Shown one piece after another: positions 45,336-52,740 of a stretch of 64,000 nucleotides of DNA. Below the pieces are notes generated by a model that saw nothing but the letters and a program-made list of their open reading frames with translations, made no database searches and had not been told where the DNA came from. Where the stretch lies: NCBI GenBank assembly GCA_049840835.1, contig JASGJG010000003.1:310001-374000 (forward strand), in the 5' to 3' direction. The DNA comes from JANLTX01 sp049840835. Lineage in GTDB: Bacteria > Armatimonadota > Armatimonadia > Armatimonadales > Armatimonadaceae. Made by a program: the position numbers and the translations under genes. How positions within the stretch are numbered: the first letter of the stretch is position 1; each line of letters opens with the position of its first letter.

Positions 45336-46369
45336 TAGTCAGCACCGATGAGGCGGAACACTGGCAACTGGCCTGCGATACACTTCTGGACCCCAGCCCA
45401 GAGCTGTACGACAGGCTCGCGATGCTCACGGAGCAGGGAGTACCGATTGCCACTGTAGCCCTTGCCTGGCACGATACGCCGCGTGCTGTAGCGCTTGCAA
45501 AGAAGTCAGGAAACTCTAAGGAGCTCCAGGTCACACTGGCTCTGTTTGCAGGGGCCAGGAAGTTACTGGCTACTCCGATGGAAGAGCGAATGGCTTTTGA
45601 GACACTGGTTGCTCTGCTGCCCCCGGAAAGCAAAAAGAAAGAGCGCTACACGTTTATCGTGGGGCTCGCCGATGCACTACAGAACAAGGATGACTGTGCG
45701 CTCATTCCTGGTTATCTGAGCATTCCCGTGCGGGAGTACGATCTGCTGCGAGTGTGGGCGTATCATCCTCAGCGTTTTATGGATATGTTATATGGCCATA
45801 GTTATACTTGGCGTCTTAGGGAGCATGCCGGAATCTATTTGCTAGCATCGCGCCTTCCCAGAAACACGGCGATGCTGCGAAGTCTACTGGAACAAAAGAC
45901 GAACTATTGGTTCTCCTCACAGCTAGCCATAATGGCTGCGCACCGGATATTGGAACGGCTGGATTTGCTGGATAGTGAGGATGGGAACGGGCTACTCTAT
46001 CGGCTCAGTGATTGCTTGGGGAGTGGTCAGACATGGGAAGACCATAATCTCATTGCCAGAGTTCTGATACGAGCGAAACAGTACGGTGCGGATATGCTAC
46101 CGATACTGGCAGCGCTAGGAGAGCGAGCGGTGCGTGAGGCTCCGGAATCCACACGGCGCTGGGCTCGCCGTGTGCTGAGAGCCGTTTCTGAGGAAGCGTA
46201 CCAAGAGGGGCTATATCTGCGTATACTGGCGTTAGAGAGCAGGCTCAATCAGGCTTCTGTGACCTGGCAGTGGCGCTGGAAAAAGCGGGCTGAGCGCATC
46301 GTTTTGCTTGTAGAGAACCCCTTATTGCGGCATAGCCTGGAGCTACGCCGGAACGATTCTGGCCTATGA
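45332..46369 (+). CDS. Family B-like helical protein B7, divergent
   Basis: 345 residues from the ATG at 45332 (ATGA with A2); a longer upstream frame inside A2 is rejected. The family pattern is weaker but present: VALAWHDTPRAVALAKK, FETLVALLPPESKKKERY, LLRVWAYHPQRFMDMLYG, DHNLIARVLIRA, and the C-terminal VTWQWRWKKRAERIVLLVENPL, which aligns with the RRAWRWL-x-S-x-RVI region of B2-B5. No VHIAA tail. Function unknown. Confidence 0.72.
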   Translation: MIVSTDEAEHWQLACDTLLDPSPELYDRLAMLTEQGVPIATVALAWHDTPRAVALAKKSGNSKELQVTLALFAGARKLLATPMEERMAFETLVALLPPESKKKERYTFIVGLADALQNKDDCALIPGYLSIPVREYDLLRVWAYHPQRFMDMLYGHSYTWRLREHAGIYLLASRLPRNTAMLRSLLEQKTNYWFSSQLAIMAAHRILERLDLLDSEDGNGLLYRLSDCLGSGQTWEDHNLIARVLIRAKQYGADMLPILAALGERAVREAPESTRRWARRVLRAVSEEAYQEGLYLRILALESRLNQASVTWQWRWKKRAERIVLLVENPLLRHSLELRRNDSGL

Positions 46370-46902
46370 CCGACGATGAGATTCAAGCCCAGGCAGCATT
46401 GATTGCGCTCCTGCCTGCCCGCACGAGATTGCGTAACGAGCAGGAGAAGGCGTTTGTGGTGACGCTTTTAGGGGTGGCGCCGCGTGCGGCAGGTCGACTG
46501 GCGCTGGCATGGTGGGGAGATACTCAGCATTCCAATCATATATTTTTGACTATGGTGCTGCGTGGCATCCGTACCCGTGAGCCGGAGCAGGCCCTGCATG
46601 TTTTTGATGCACTGAGAGAGGCGCCGCAACGTATAGAGATGCAGGGGTGGCTGAGGTCATTGGACTATGCTACCGAAACACAAACACTGCTGAAATTGCT
46701 ACAACGTAGCACTCAGATGACCTGGACTGACGACAAAAACGTTCTTGTTTTTGAAGATCTGATAGACGCCGTTCGCTTTCAAGAGCCAGCCGTGCGACGA
46801 GAGCTAGCAGAGGCACTACTCGCTGTGGTGAAAATACTACCTCCCACAGAGCAACAGCAGAGGCTCGCGGTGCGCGCTCAGATGCTACTGGCTATGGGCT
46901 AA
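46366..46902 (+). CDS. Helical protein A3, short family A member
   Basis: 178 residues, ATGA overlap with B7. It opens MTDDEIQAQAALIALLPART and has APRAAGRLALAWWGD, matching the A2 EYAWEWWG region. It is shorter than A1 and A2 because the C-terminal Arg-rich part is missing. Last gene of the ~11.5 kb unit that starts with the MoxR ATPase. It converges with the response regulator gene at a 2-base gap, and no terminator is evident between them. Confidence 0.72.
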   Translation: MTDDEIQAQAALIALLPARTRLRNEQEKAFVVTLLGVAPRAAGRLALAWWGDTQHSNHIFLTMVLRGIRTREPEQALHVFDALREAPQRIEMQGWLRSLDYATETQTLLKLLQRSTQMTWTDDKNVLVFEDLIDAVRFQEPAVRRELAEALLAVVKILPPTEQQQRLAVRAQMLLAMG

Positions 46903-46904
46903 AG

Positions 46905-47276
46905 CTAGCCCAGAATGCGCTGGACAAAGGCTATCAGCTCGGTAGGGTTGAAGGGCTTGGTGAGGTAGAGGTCCGTACCCGATGTGTAGCCCTGCACCAT
47001 ATCTGTCTCTTCGGTGCGGGCGGTAAGCATGATCACCGGCACTTCTGAGAGGGTGGCATCGGCGCGCAGACTGGCTACCAGCTCGTAACCGTCCATTTCC
47101 GGCATCATGACATCGGTGATCAGCAGGTCCGGCTTCTCCAGCATCATCTGACGAAGGGCTTCTGCCCCTGTCATGGCCGTTGTCACGCTATAACCGTGAC
47201 TCTGCAAGTTGAACTCTATCTGGCGGAGAATATTCGGGTCGTCTTCTACGACAAGGATGCGTGCATCGCTGGACAT
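46905..47276 (-). CDS. Single-domain response regulator (CheY-like receiver)
   Basis: 123 residues, receiver domain only. Acidic pocket in VVEDD, phosphoacceptor Asp in LLITDVMMPEMDGYEL, Thr/Ser position in VIMLTARTEE, and conserved Lys in LTKPFNPTEL. No output domain, so it signals by protein contact. The closest histidine kinase in the window is the PAS kinase at 54-56 kb; a link is not shown. Confidence 0.92.
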   Translation of the reverse strand: MSSDARILVVEDDPNILRQIEFNLQSHGYSVTTAMTGAEALRQMMLEKPDLLITDVMMPEMDGYELVASLRADATLSEVPVIMLTARTEETDMVQGYTSGTDLYLTKPFNPTELIAFVQRILG

Positions 47277-47308
47277 GCCAGCCGCAGTGTATCGTCAATC
47301 ACTTCCAT

Positions 47309-47337
47309 TTGACAAACGATTTTGAGAGAGATAAAAT
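47309..47337 (+). promoter_or_regulatory. Strong promoter of the DtxR/MntR-type regulator gene
   Basis: Consensus TTGACA (47309-47314), exactly 17 bases, then TAAAAT (47332-47337). Transcription should start near 47344, giving a leader of only about 14 bases. This excludes the upstream TTG at 47322 as the start codon of the gene. Confidence 0.8.
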
Positions 47338-47344
47338 TCACTCA

Positions 47345-47357
47345 GGTTAAGTTAACC
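47345..47357 (+). promoter_or_regulatory. DtxR/MntR-type operator
   Basis: GGTTAAGTTAACC is a 13-base palindrome around a central G, located just after the predicted transcription start and touching the ATG. It resembles DtxR/MntR boxes (AGGTTAA-type half sites), so the regulator probably represses itself when metal is bound. Confidence 0.7.
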
Positions 47358-47801
47358 ATGGTTAATTCCAAGCGAGAGAGACACTTAGGAAAGGCAACTG
47401 GCGATGTGTTGAAAGCTATCGCCGCGCTCCAAACGGAGTCCACGGATGCGGCACCGTCCGAGATCGCGTTGCGTACCGGGACCAGCCGGGCCTTTGTGAC
47501 CAAGATGCTGAAAGGGATGCACGCAGATGGCCTGGTAGCCTACGAAGCCTACCGGGGCGTGCGCCTGACCGAAGCAGGAGAGCTACTGGCTACTGAGCTC
47601 TCTCGGCATCATCGCCTGCTGGAGCGGTTCCTCACGGATATTCTGGGGTTCTCGCCAGATGCCGCACACTTGGAGGCGGAGCGTCTGGAGCATGTAATCT
47701 CCGAGGAGTTCGAGGAGCGCCTGGCAGCGTTTCTAAACCACCCCACAACCTGCCCCCATGGCTCCCCCATTCCCAACGCAGACGGGAGCTGGCCAAAGTG
47801 A
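47358..47801 (+). CDS. DtxR/MntR family metal-dependent regulator
   Basis: 147 residues from the ATG at 47358. The winged helix-turn-helix reads DVLKAIAALQTE through TGTSRAFVTKMLKGMHADGL and GVRLTEAGE. The dimerisation and metal-site part is typical: LSRHHRLLERFLTDILGF, EAERLEHVISEEFEERLAAF, and the end TTCPHGSPIP. No SH3-like third domain, so it resembles short MntR-type proteins. The metal is probably Mn(II), given the mntH gene 1.8 kb downstream on the same strand. Has its own promoter and operator. Confidence 0.88.
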   Translation: MVNSKRERHLGKATGDVLKAIAALQTESTDAAPSEIALRTGTSRAFVTKMLKGMHADGLVAYEAYRGVRLTEAGELLATELSRHHRLLERFLTDILGFSPDAAHLEAERLEHVISEEFEERLAAFLNHPTTCPHGSPIPNADGSWPK

Positions 47802-47810
47802 GTTGTAGAA

Positions 47811-48043
47811 CCATCTCCCTTGAGTCTCGCTTCGTTCGCTCGTCCCTCTTCCCAGAAGACCCCTTCGGGGGGAAGAGGGATAACACACCTCAAGTGCCCA
47901 AAAGAGCCAATCGCTTTGGCAAAGCGCTTCGCCAGAGGGATGTCCCTGTACTGCTGGTAGGCGGTGATTTCCCCTCTTCCAGCGAGGAACGAGCGAAAAC
48001 GGGAAGAGGGGCGAGGGAGCAAAGCGACACTCAGGGGAGATGG
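47811..48043. repeat. Dispersed palindromic repeat R4
   Basis: A 233-base element with 15-base inverted ends (CCATCTCCCTTGAGT at 47811-47825 and ACTCAGGGGAGATGG at 48029-48043, 14 of 15). Inner inverted arms include CCCTCTTCCC versus GGGAAGAGGG, and the core CCCCTTCGGGG. Together with the following hairpin it fills the gene-free stretch 47802-48179 between the metal regulator and the outer-membrane protein gene. Confidence 0.75.
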
Positions 48044-48072
48044 CCCTAACTAAAAACAACAAAAAATAGGGT

Positions 48073-48104
48073 GTGGGCAGCGGTGCGGCAACACTGCTGC
48101 CCAC
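48073..48104. terminator. Stable hairpin in the spacer before the outer-membrane genes
   Basis: GTGGGCAGCGGTG (48073-48085) pairs with CACTGCTGCCCAC (48092-48104) with one mismatch, around CGGCAA. On the minus strand it is followed by a T-rich run (plus-strand AAAAAATAGG), the form of a rho-independent terminator, but no minus-strand gene feeds it. It could be a leader structure of the next gene. Role uncertain. Confidence 0.4.
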
Positions 48105-48179
48105 GGTTTGGGATGGCGTAAAAATGCCCCCCGCACTGGGCAAATCTTATCATCGCGCTGTCCCTTCAGAAAGGGATGA

Positions 48180-48935
48180 ATGAAACAGACAGGTTTTACT
48201 CTGGTGAAACTACTGGTGGTGATGCTCGCTGTCGGCGCATCGGCGCATGCGGATGGACCGATAGAAACGGACCGCCCGGACTTCACCGAGTCCGCCAATG
48301 TGGTGCCGAAAGGGCGCTTGCAGATTGAGAGTGGGTTTACGTCTCTGAGAGAGCGCGGTGGACGAACGACAGGGGTGCCAGAAGCATTATTTCGAGGCGG
48401 AGTCGATGGGCGCTGGGAGTGGCGGCTGGGACTGCCGAACTACATAGACTCCCGCTCAGGGGCGGAACGGCTCCGTGGGTTTGGTGATACGTATCTGGGA
48501 GCGAAAATCAAGCTGACCCCGGCGGAAGGGGAGTTCAATGCCTCCCTGATTCCGGCTGTAATGCTGCCAGGAGGGCGGAGCGGGTTGCGGAGCGAGGCGG
48601 TCGCGCCGGAGATAAAGCTCTGTGTAGCGAAACCGCTCTCCGAGAAGCACTCGCTCTCGGGCATGCTCTATGGAGCGTGGCCAAAGGAGGAGGGACGACG
48701 CAACTCGGTGTTGCAGTCCACTCTGTCTCTGGGAACGGCGCTGGGAGAGCGTATGGCAGCGTTCACAGAGTACGCGGGGACCTTCGCGAAGCGGGGTGGC
48801 AGCGAGCATGTAGGGCACTTCGGGCTGACCTATCTGGCGACGCCGGAGCAGCAGTGGGATCTGCACTTCGGGTTCGGACAGAGGCCGACCGGCTCATCCC
48901 GGTTTATTGCCGGGGGATTTTCTATACGACTATGA
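48180..48935 (+). CDS. Outer-membrane beta-barrel transporter-like protein 1
   Basis: 251 residues. The N-terminus TGFTLVKLLVVMLAVGASAHA acts as a signal peptide but reads like a prepilin leader (GFTLxELLVV) with Lys at the Glu5 position. The mature part has alternating amphipathic strands and the motif IETDRPDFTES found in many putative outer-membrane transporter proteins (MetA-pathway-like). It ends in an aromatic-type barrel C-terminus, RFIAGGFSIRL. Given mntR-like upstream and mntH downstream, it may pass manganese through the outer membrane (inference). ATGA overlap with the next gene. Confidence 0.75.
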   Translation: MKQTGFTLVKLLVVMLAVGASAHADGPIETDRPDFTESANVVPKGRLQIESGFTSLRERGGRTTGVPEALFRGGVDGRWEWRLGLPNYIDSRSGAERLRGFGDTYLGAKIKLTPAEGEFNASLIPAVMLPGGRSGLRSEAVAPEIKLCVAKPLSEKHSLSGMLYGAWPKEEGRRNSVLQSTLSLGTALGERMAAFTEYAGTFAKRGGSEHVGHFGLTYLATPEQQWDLHFGFGQRPTGSSRFIAGGFSIRL

Positions 48936-49606
48936 ACAAATTGCACTACATATCACTTCGGACAGCACTGGCGCTGGCGGTCAGTGCGGGTTCGCTGAGC
49001 CCTGTGCTGGCGCAGGAGACGATAAACGCGGAGCGACCGGGATTTACCAATGGGGCCTATACCGTCACGCGACCCCAATACGAGCTGGGTTTTACCCGCT
49101 ACAAGGACCCCGCCCGGCGCGATGTGCTCAACGATGGCGGGCTGCTGCGTCTGCCTGCGGGCAAGACACTGGAGGCGCGTATTGGCGTCCCCAGTCGCGC
49201 GGGTAGCGAATGGGGAGACGGCTCGCTGGGTGTGAAGTGGCGAGTCAGCGACGATGACAGCCACGGTATCGGGCTGGCTATCAATGCCACAGCGATTCAG
49301 CGGAGCGCTCCACAGTATGCCTTTGAGGCGGAGCATGCGCTCTCAAATCTCTGGGGATTGCAGGCGGACTATGTGCACAACCCGGACCGCACGCATGCCG
49401 GAGCCGTGAACCTTGGCTACACAGTCAACCCGAAGGTCTCTCTTTTCGCGGAAGTCTTCTCCCAGGGCGATGGTCAGTGGGTAGATGGCGGCGTGACCCT
49501 GCTCTCCGGCAAAGATGTTCAGCTGGACCTGAACGCCGGGGTGGGCCTGCAGCGGGGGAACCGCAACAAGAACTTTGTCGGCGTGGGACTCGCCCGGCGC
49601 TGGTAG
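48932..49606 (+). CDS. Outer-membrane beta-barrel transporter-like protein 2
   Basis: 224 residues from the ATG overlapping the previous stop. The signal peptide is LRTALALAVSAGSLSPVLA, cleaved before QETINAERPGFTNG. That last motif parallels the ETDRPDFTES of the upstream protein, so the two are paralogues. It has regularly alternating strands (YELGFTRY, LEARIGVPS, HGIGLAINATAI) and ends VGVGLARRW with a C-terminal aromatic residue, as in outer-membrane barrels. 14 bases before mntH. Confidence 0.75.
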   Translation: MNKLHYISLRTALALAVSAGSLSPVLAQETINAERPGFTNGAYTVTRPQYELGFTRYKDPARRDVLNDGGLLRLPAGKTLEARIGVPSRAGSEWGDGSLGVKWRVSDDDSHGIGLAINATAIQRSAPQYAFEAEHALSNLWGLQADYVHNPDRTHAGAVNLGYTVNPKVSLFAEVFSQGDGQWVDGGVTLLSGKDVQLDLNAGVGLQRGNRNKNFVGVGLARRW

Positions 49607-49620
49607 GTGTAATCTTTCCC

Positions 49621-50991
49621 ATGAGTACAGCATCTCTTCCTGAATTTCATAGAAACATACCCATACCCGGCGCTGGGGCATCGCGCTGGAAACGGTTCCT
49701 GGCCTTCGCCGGACCGGGCTTTCTGGTCTCCGTGGGCTACATGGACCCCGGTAACTGGGCTACCGACCTGGCAGGCGGCTCCCGGTTCGGTTACCAGCTT
49801 CTGTGGGTGATTCTGGCCAGCAACTTGATGGCCATTCTGCTCCAGACTCTCTGCGCCCGCCTGGGTTTAGTAACAGGTAAAGACCTGGCGCAGGCTTGCC
49901 GGGATTACTACAAAAAACCTGCCGCTATAGCTCTCTGGCTGCTCTGCGAAATTGCTATCATTGCCTGTGATTTAGCAGAAGTAATTGGTAGCGCCGTAGC
50001 ACTGAATCTGCTGTTCGGACTGCCGCTACTGGCAGGCGTGCTGATCACCGGGCTGGATGTCCTGGCGATTCTGGCGCTCACCAAGCGCGGGTTCCGCATG
50101 CTCGAAGCCGTGGTGCTGACCCTGGTAGTTACCGTAGGCGGCTGCTTTGCTTTAGAGATGATTCTTTCTCGGCCAGACTGGGTCGCAGCGGGCGGGGCGC
50201 TATTGAAACCCACGCTGCCTACTCCCGTCTCTGGGGAGGATGGCTCGCTCTTTATCGCGCTGGGTATCCTAGGCGCGACAGTCATGCCGCACAACCTGTA
50301 CCTGCACTCGTCGATAGTACAGACTCGGCGCTTCGAAGATGTCAAACAGGCCATGCGCTACAACACACTGGATACTGTATTGGCACTGGGCTCCGCGTTC
50401 TTCGTGAACGCCGCCATTCTGGTGCTGGCGGCGGCTGCATTTCATACAAACGGTCACATTGTCTCCGAACTGCAGGATGCCCATACTCTGCTGCGCCCGC
50501 TGCTGGGTGGAGCGGCATCTGTGGCATTCGCTGTGGCGCTGCTGGCTTCCGGGCAATCGTCTACCATCACAGGCACGCTGGCCGGGCAGATTGTCATGGA
50601 AGGCTTCTTGAAGCTGCACATAGATCCGGTAAAGCGGCGTATGATCACCCGCGGCTTGGCACTGATTCCCGCGGTGGCGCTGATTGTCTTCACCGGGGGG
50701 CGAGATACCGTGAAGCTCCTCACGATCTCGCAGGTAGTGCTCTCCATGCAGCTTAGCTTCGCTATCTTCCCGCTGGTGATGTTTACATCGGATAAACGGC
50801 GTATGGGCGAGCATGCCAGCCCGCTCTGGCTGAGCCTTCTGGCATGGGCCGTTTGTATCGTTATCGCAGCGCTTAACATTAAACTGCTGCTGGATACGCT
50901 GGGGGCGCTGTGGCTAGGAATTTTAGCAGCAGGGGCCGGTGCGTTCGCTCTTTGGGTACGTTTTGGCTATTCTGAGAAGCCCATCTCATAA
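49621..50991 (+). CDS. mntH: NRAMP family manganese transporter MntH
   Basis: About 456 residues from the ATG at 49621; the longer frame upstream overlaps the barrel gene and is rejected. Eleven or so membrane helices. Metal-binding residues sit in the DPGNW motif of helix 1 and in the MPHNLYLHS motif of helix 6, which has Met in the normal selective position. This is a proton-coupled Mn2+ (Fe2+) importer of the inner membrane. It is the third gene after the DtxR/MntR-type regulator, consistent with a manganese-uptake unit. Confidence 0.95.
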   Translation: MSTASLPEFHRNIPIPGAGASRWKRFLAFAGPGFLVSVGYMDPGNWATDLAGGSRFGYQLLWVILASNLMAILLQTLCARLGLVTGKDLAQACRDYYKKPAAIALWLLCEIAIIACDLAEVIGSAVALNLLFGLPLLAGVLITGLDVLAILALTKRGFRMLEAVVLTLVVTVGGCFALEMILSRPDWVAAGGALLKPTLPTPVSGEDGSLFIALGILGATVMPHNLYLHSSIVQTRRFEDVKQAMRYNTLDTVLALGSAFFVNAAILVLAAAAFHTNGHIVSELQDAHTLLRPLLGGAASVAFAVALLASGQSSTITGTLAGQIVMEGFLKLHIDPVKRRMITRGLALIPAVALIVFTGGRDTVKLLTISQVVLSMQLSFAIFPLVMFTSDKRRMGEHASPLWLSLLAWAVCIVIAALNIKLLLDTLGALWLGILAAGAGAFALWVRFGYSEKPIS

Positions 50992-51063
50992 AACCTGGTA
51001 ACGATGCGGGTGGTTGCGAAATAGGCACCTCTCCATATTTATGGGATGAGGATATATCATAAA
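50983..51063. promoter_or_regulatory. TTTATGAGAT-type sites before the exosortase operon
   Basis: An exact ATCTCATAAA at 50983-50992, overlapping the mntH end, and an inverted pair TTTATGGGAT (51038-51047) and ATATCATAAA (51054-51063) that reaches the first base of the next ATG. The same 10-mer is repeated in other spacers of the PEP-CTERM locus, so it is a likely regulator site. Confidence 0.55.
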
Positions 51064-51914
51064 TGAGCCTTCGTTCCCTGGGTGCAATCATCCCTACCCG
51101 CATCTATCCCGCCGTCGGTGGACGTGCGGTATTAGGTGGGGTAGCTTTCGATGATGTGACTATGGAGGAGGCCCTCCAGCAGGTCAGTCGGCTTGTTGCC
51201 AATGGTCAGCCTCACTATGTCTGTACCGGAAACGTGGACCATCTGTACCTGCTACAGTCCGATGAAGCGTTTCAGGAAGCCTATCGAAACGCCGCGCTGG
51301 TATTGGCTGATGGCATGCCGATTCTCTGGCTCTCCCGCTTGGCGCGGGGCACCCAGCTCCGTGAGCGTGTAGCTGGTAGTGACCTGTTCTGGGAGCTAGC
51401 TCGGCTATCTCATGAGCAGGGGACAAGCCTGTTTTTCCTGGGCGGCGCGCCCGGCTCGGCGGAGAAGTCTCGCGAGAAAGTGCTGGAGCGCTATCCCAAT
51501 GCAAACATCGTAGGTGTCTACTGCCCTCCGTTTGAGAACTTCGATAGCCCGGAAGTGCAGGAAGAGATTCAGCGCCAGGTGCGCGAAGCCGCTCCCGATG
51601 TACTGCTAGTCGGCTTCGGCGCTCCCAAGCAGGAGAAGTGGATTCTGAAGTACCGTGAGGCGCTCGGAGTTCCGGTCTCCATTGGCGTCGGCGGAACGTT
51701 TGAGATGGCAGGAGGCGCAGTAAAGCGTGCGCCGAAGTGGGTTGGCCGCATAGGAATGGAGTGGGCCTTCCGCTTTGTGCAGGACCCCACCCGGCTCTAT
51801 AAGCGCTATTTCTGCCACGATTTACCGTTTCTGTTGCATCTGTCACTAAAAATTTTGCGGGGCTCCTCCAAAGATTCCAGAGAAGATGCGCCCGTTCGTC
51901 TCCCGCTCGCCTGA
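51063..51914 (+). CDS. WecG/TagA/CpsF family glycosyltransferase
   Basis: 283 residues, the usual length. Signature segments: the VGNVDHLYLLQ-like start (YVCTGNVDHLYLLQSDEAF), LADGMPILWLSRL, LFFLGGAPGSAEKS, NIVGVYCPPF and VGFGAPKQEKWI. It adds an N-acetylmannosaminuronic acid-like or related sugar to a lipid-linked intermediate at the inner membrane, in surface polysaccharide synthesis. It overlaps the exosortase gene by 29 bases, so the two are translated together. No clear ribosome site; the start lies inside an operator-like palindrome. Confidence 0.9.
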   Translation: MSLRSLGAIIPTRIYPAVGGRAVLGGVAFDDVTMEEALQQVSRLVANGQPHYVCTGNVDHLYLLQSDEAFQEAYRNAALVLADGMPILWLSRLARGTQLRERVAGSDLFWELARLSHEQGTSLFFLGGAPGSAEKSREKVLERYPNANIVGVYCPPFENFDSPEVQEEIQRQVREAAPDVLLVGFGAPKQEKWILKYREALGVPVSIGVGGTFEMAGGAVKRAPKWVGRIGMEWAFRFVQDPTRLYKRYFCHDLPFLLHLSLKILRGSSKDSREDAPVRLPLA

Positions 51915-52740
51915 TACGTTCGCACTGCTGATAGCCGGTGTGGCGGTCCTGGCACTCGCCTGGCCGATACTCGGCTGGTGGCTCTGGGAATGGCGTCGCC
52001 CGGATTCCGCTTCCGCCTACGCGCCCATTGTGCCCGTGCTGGCCGCCCTGCTCGTCTACCAGCGTCGCCGATTTATCCTTGAGGCGCCGCGCCAGCCGGA
52101 ACCCCTTGCCTTTATCGGAGTCGCACTGAGCCTGGGACTGCTTCTGATCTCGGTTCGCCAGGAGCTGCTGGCTGCAGGCTCCGTGGCTGTACTTGCTTTG
52201 CTATTCTTCTCGGTGCTCGGCCTTCTGGGGCCAAAGAAGCTCCGCGAGCTGGCCGTGCCCCTGGGAATGCTGGTGGCGCTGCCGCCGCTGCCCGGCCCCT
52301 TGCTTTCCGACCTCACTCTGGGAGCGCAGAAGCTCTCCACCACACTGGCTACTCAGGGATTCCAACTGATGGGGCTCCACCCGGTGCAGAATGGCATGAC
52401 CATTCAGCTGGATCGCTACGCCATGGAGGTCGAAGCGCCATGCTCCGGATTCAAGCTGCTGCTCACTCTCCTGGTTCTCGGCGGTGCGCTGGCCGGGCTG
52501 ACCGACCTTTCGCGTGGGCGTAAGTGGCTGCTGCTTCTGGGAATCATTCCGCTGGCGCTGCTGATCAATGCCCTGCGAATTATTCTGGTGGGGCTGATCG
52601 GCGAGGCGGCAGGTTTCTCTGCCGCCCAGCGCCTGCACGATGCCAGCGGGTACGCCAGCCTGGTATTGTGCCTAACTGCGCTGCTGACCATAGCGCATTC
52701 CATGGGCTGCAAACGGCTGGGCGGGTACCCACTGTTTTAG
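51886..52740 (+). CDS. Exosortase
   Basis: 284 residues with about eight membrane helices. All three active-site residues of the family are present: Cys186 in EAPCSGFK, Arg231 in NALRI, and His251 in HDASGY. It is a transpeptidase-like membrane enzyme that recognises PEP-CTERM tails and sorts those proteins to the surface. Two matching substrates are encoded at 59.5-60.7 kb, and EpsI at 58.6 kb. Overlaps the WecG-type gene upstream; convergent with the HD-GYP regulator (4-base overlap). Confidence 0.93.
   Translation: MRPFVSRSPDTFALLIAGVAVLALAWPILGWWLWEWRRPDSASAYAPIVPVLAALLVYQRRRFILEAPRQPEPLAFIGVALSLGLLLISVRQELLAAGSVAVLALLFFSVLGLLGPKKLRELAVPLGMLVALPPLPGPLLSDLTLGAQKLSTTLATQGFQLMGLHPVQNGMTIQLDRYAMEVEAPCSGFKLLLTLLVLGGALAGLTDLSRGRKWLLLLGIIPLALLINALRIILVGLIGEAAGFSAAQRLHDASGYASLVLCLTALLTIAHSMGCKRLGGYPLF

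Noticed and set aside
48044..48179. yybP-ykoY manganese riboswitch before the barrel-mntH genes
   Set aside because: A stable hairpin is present, but I cannot find the conserved internal loops of that riboswitch class.
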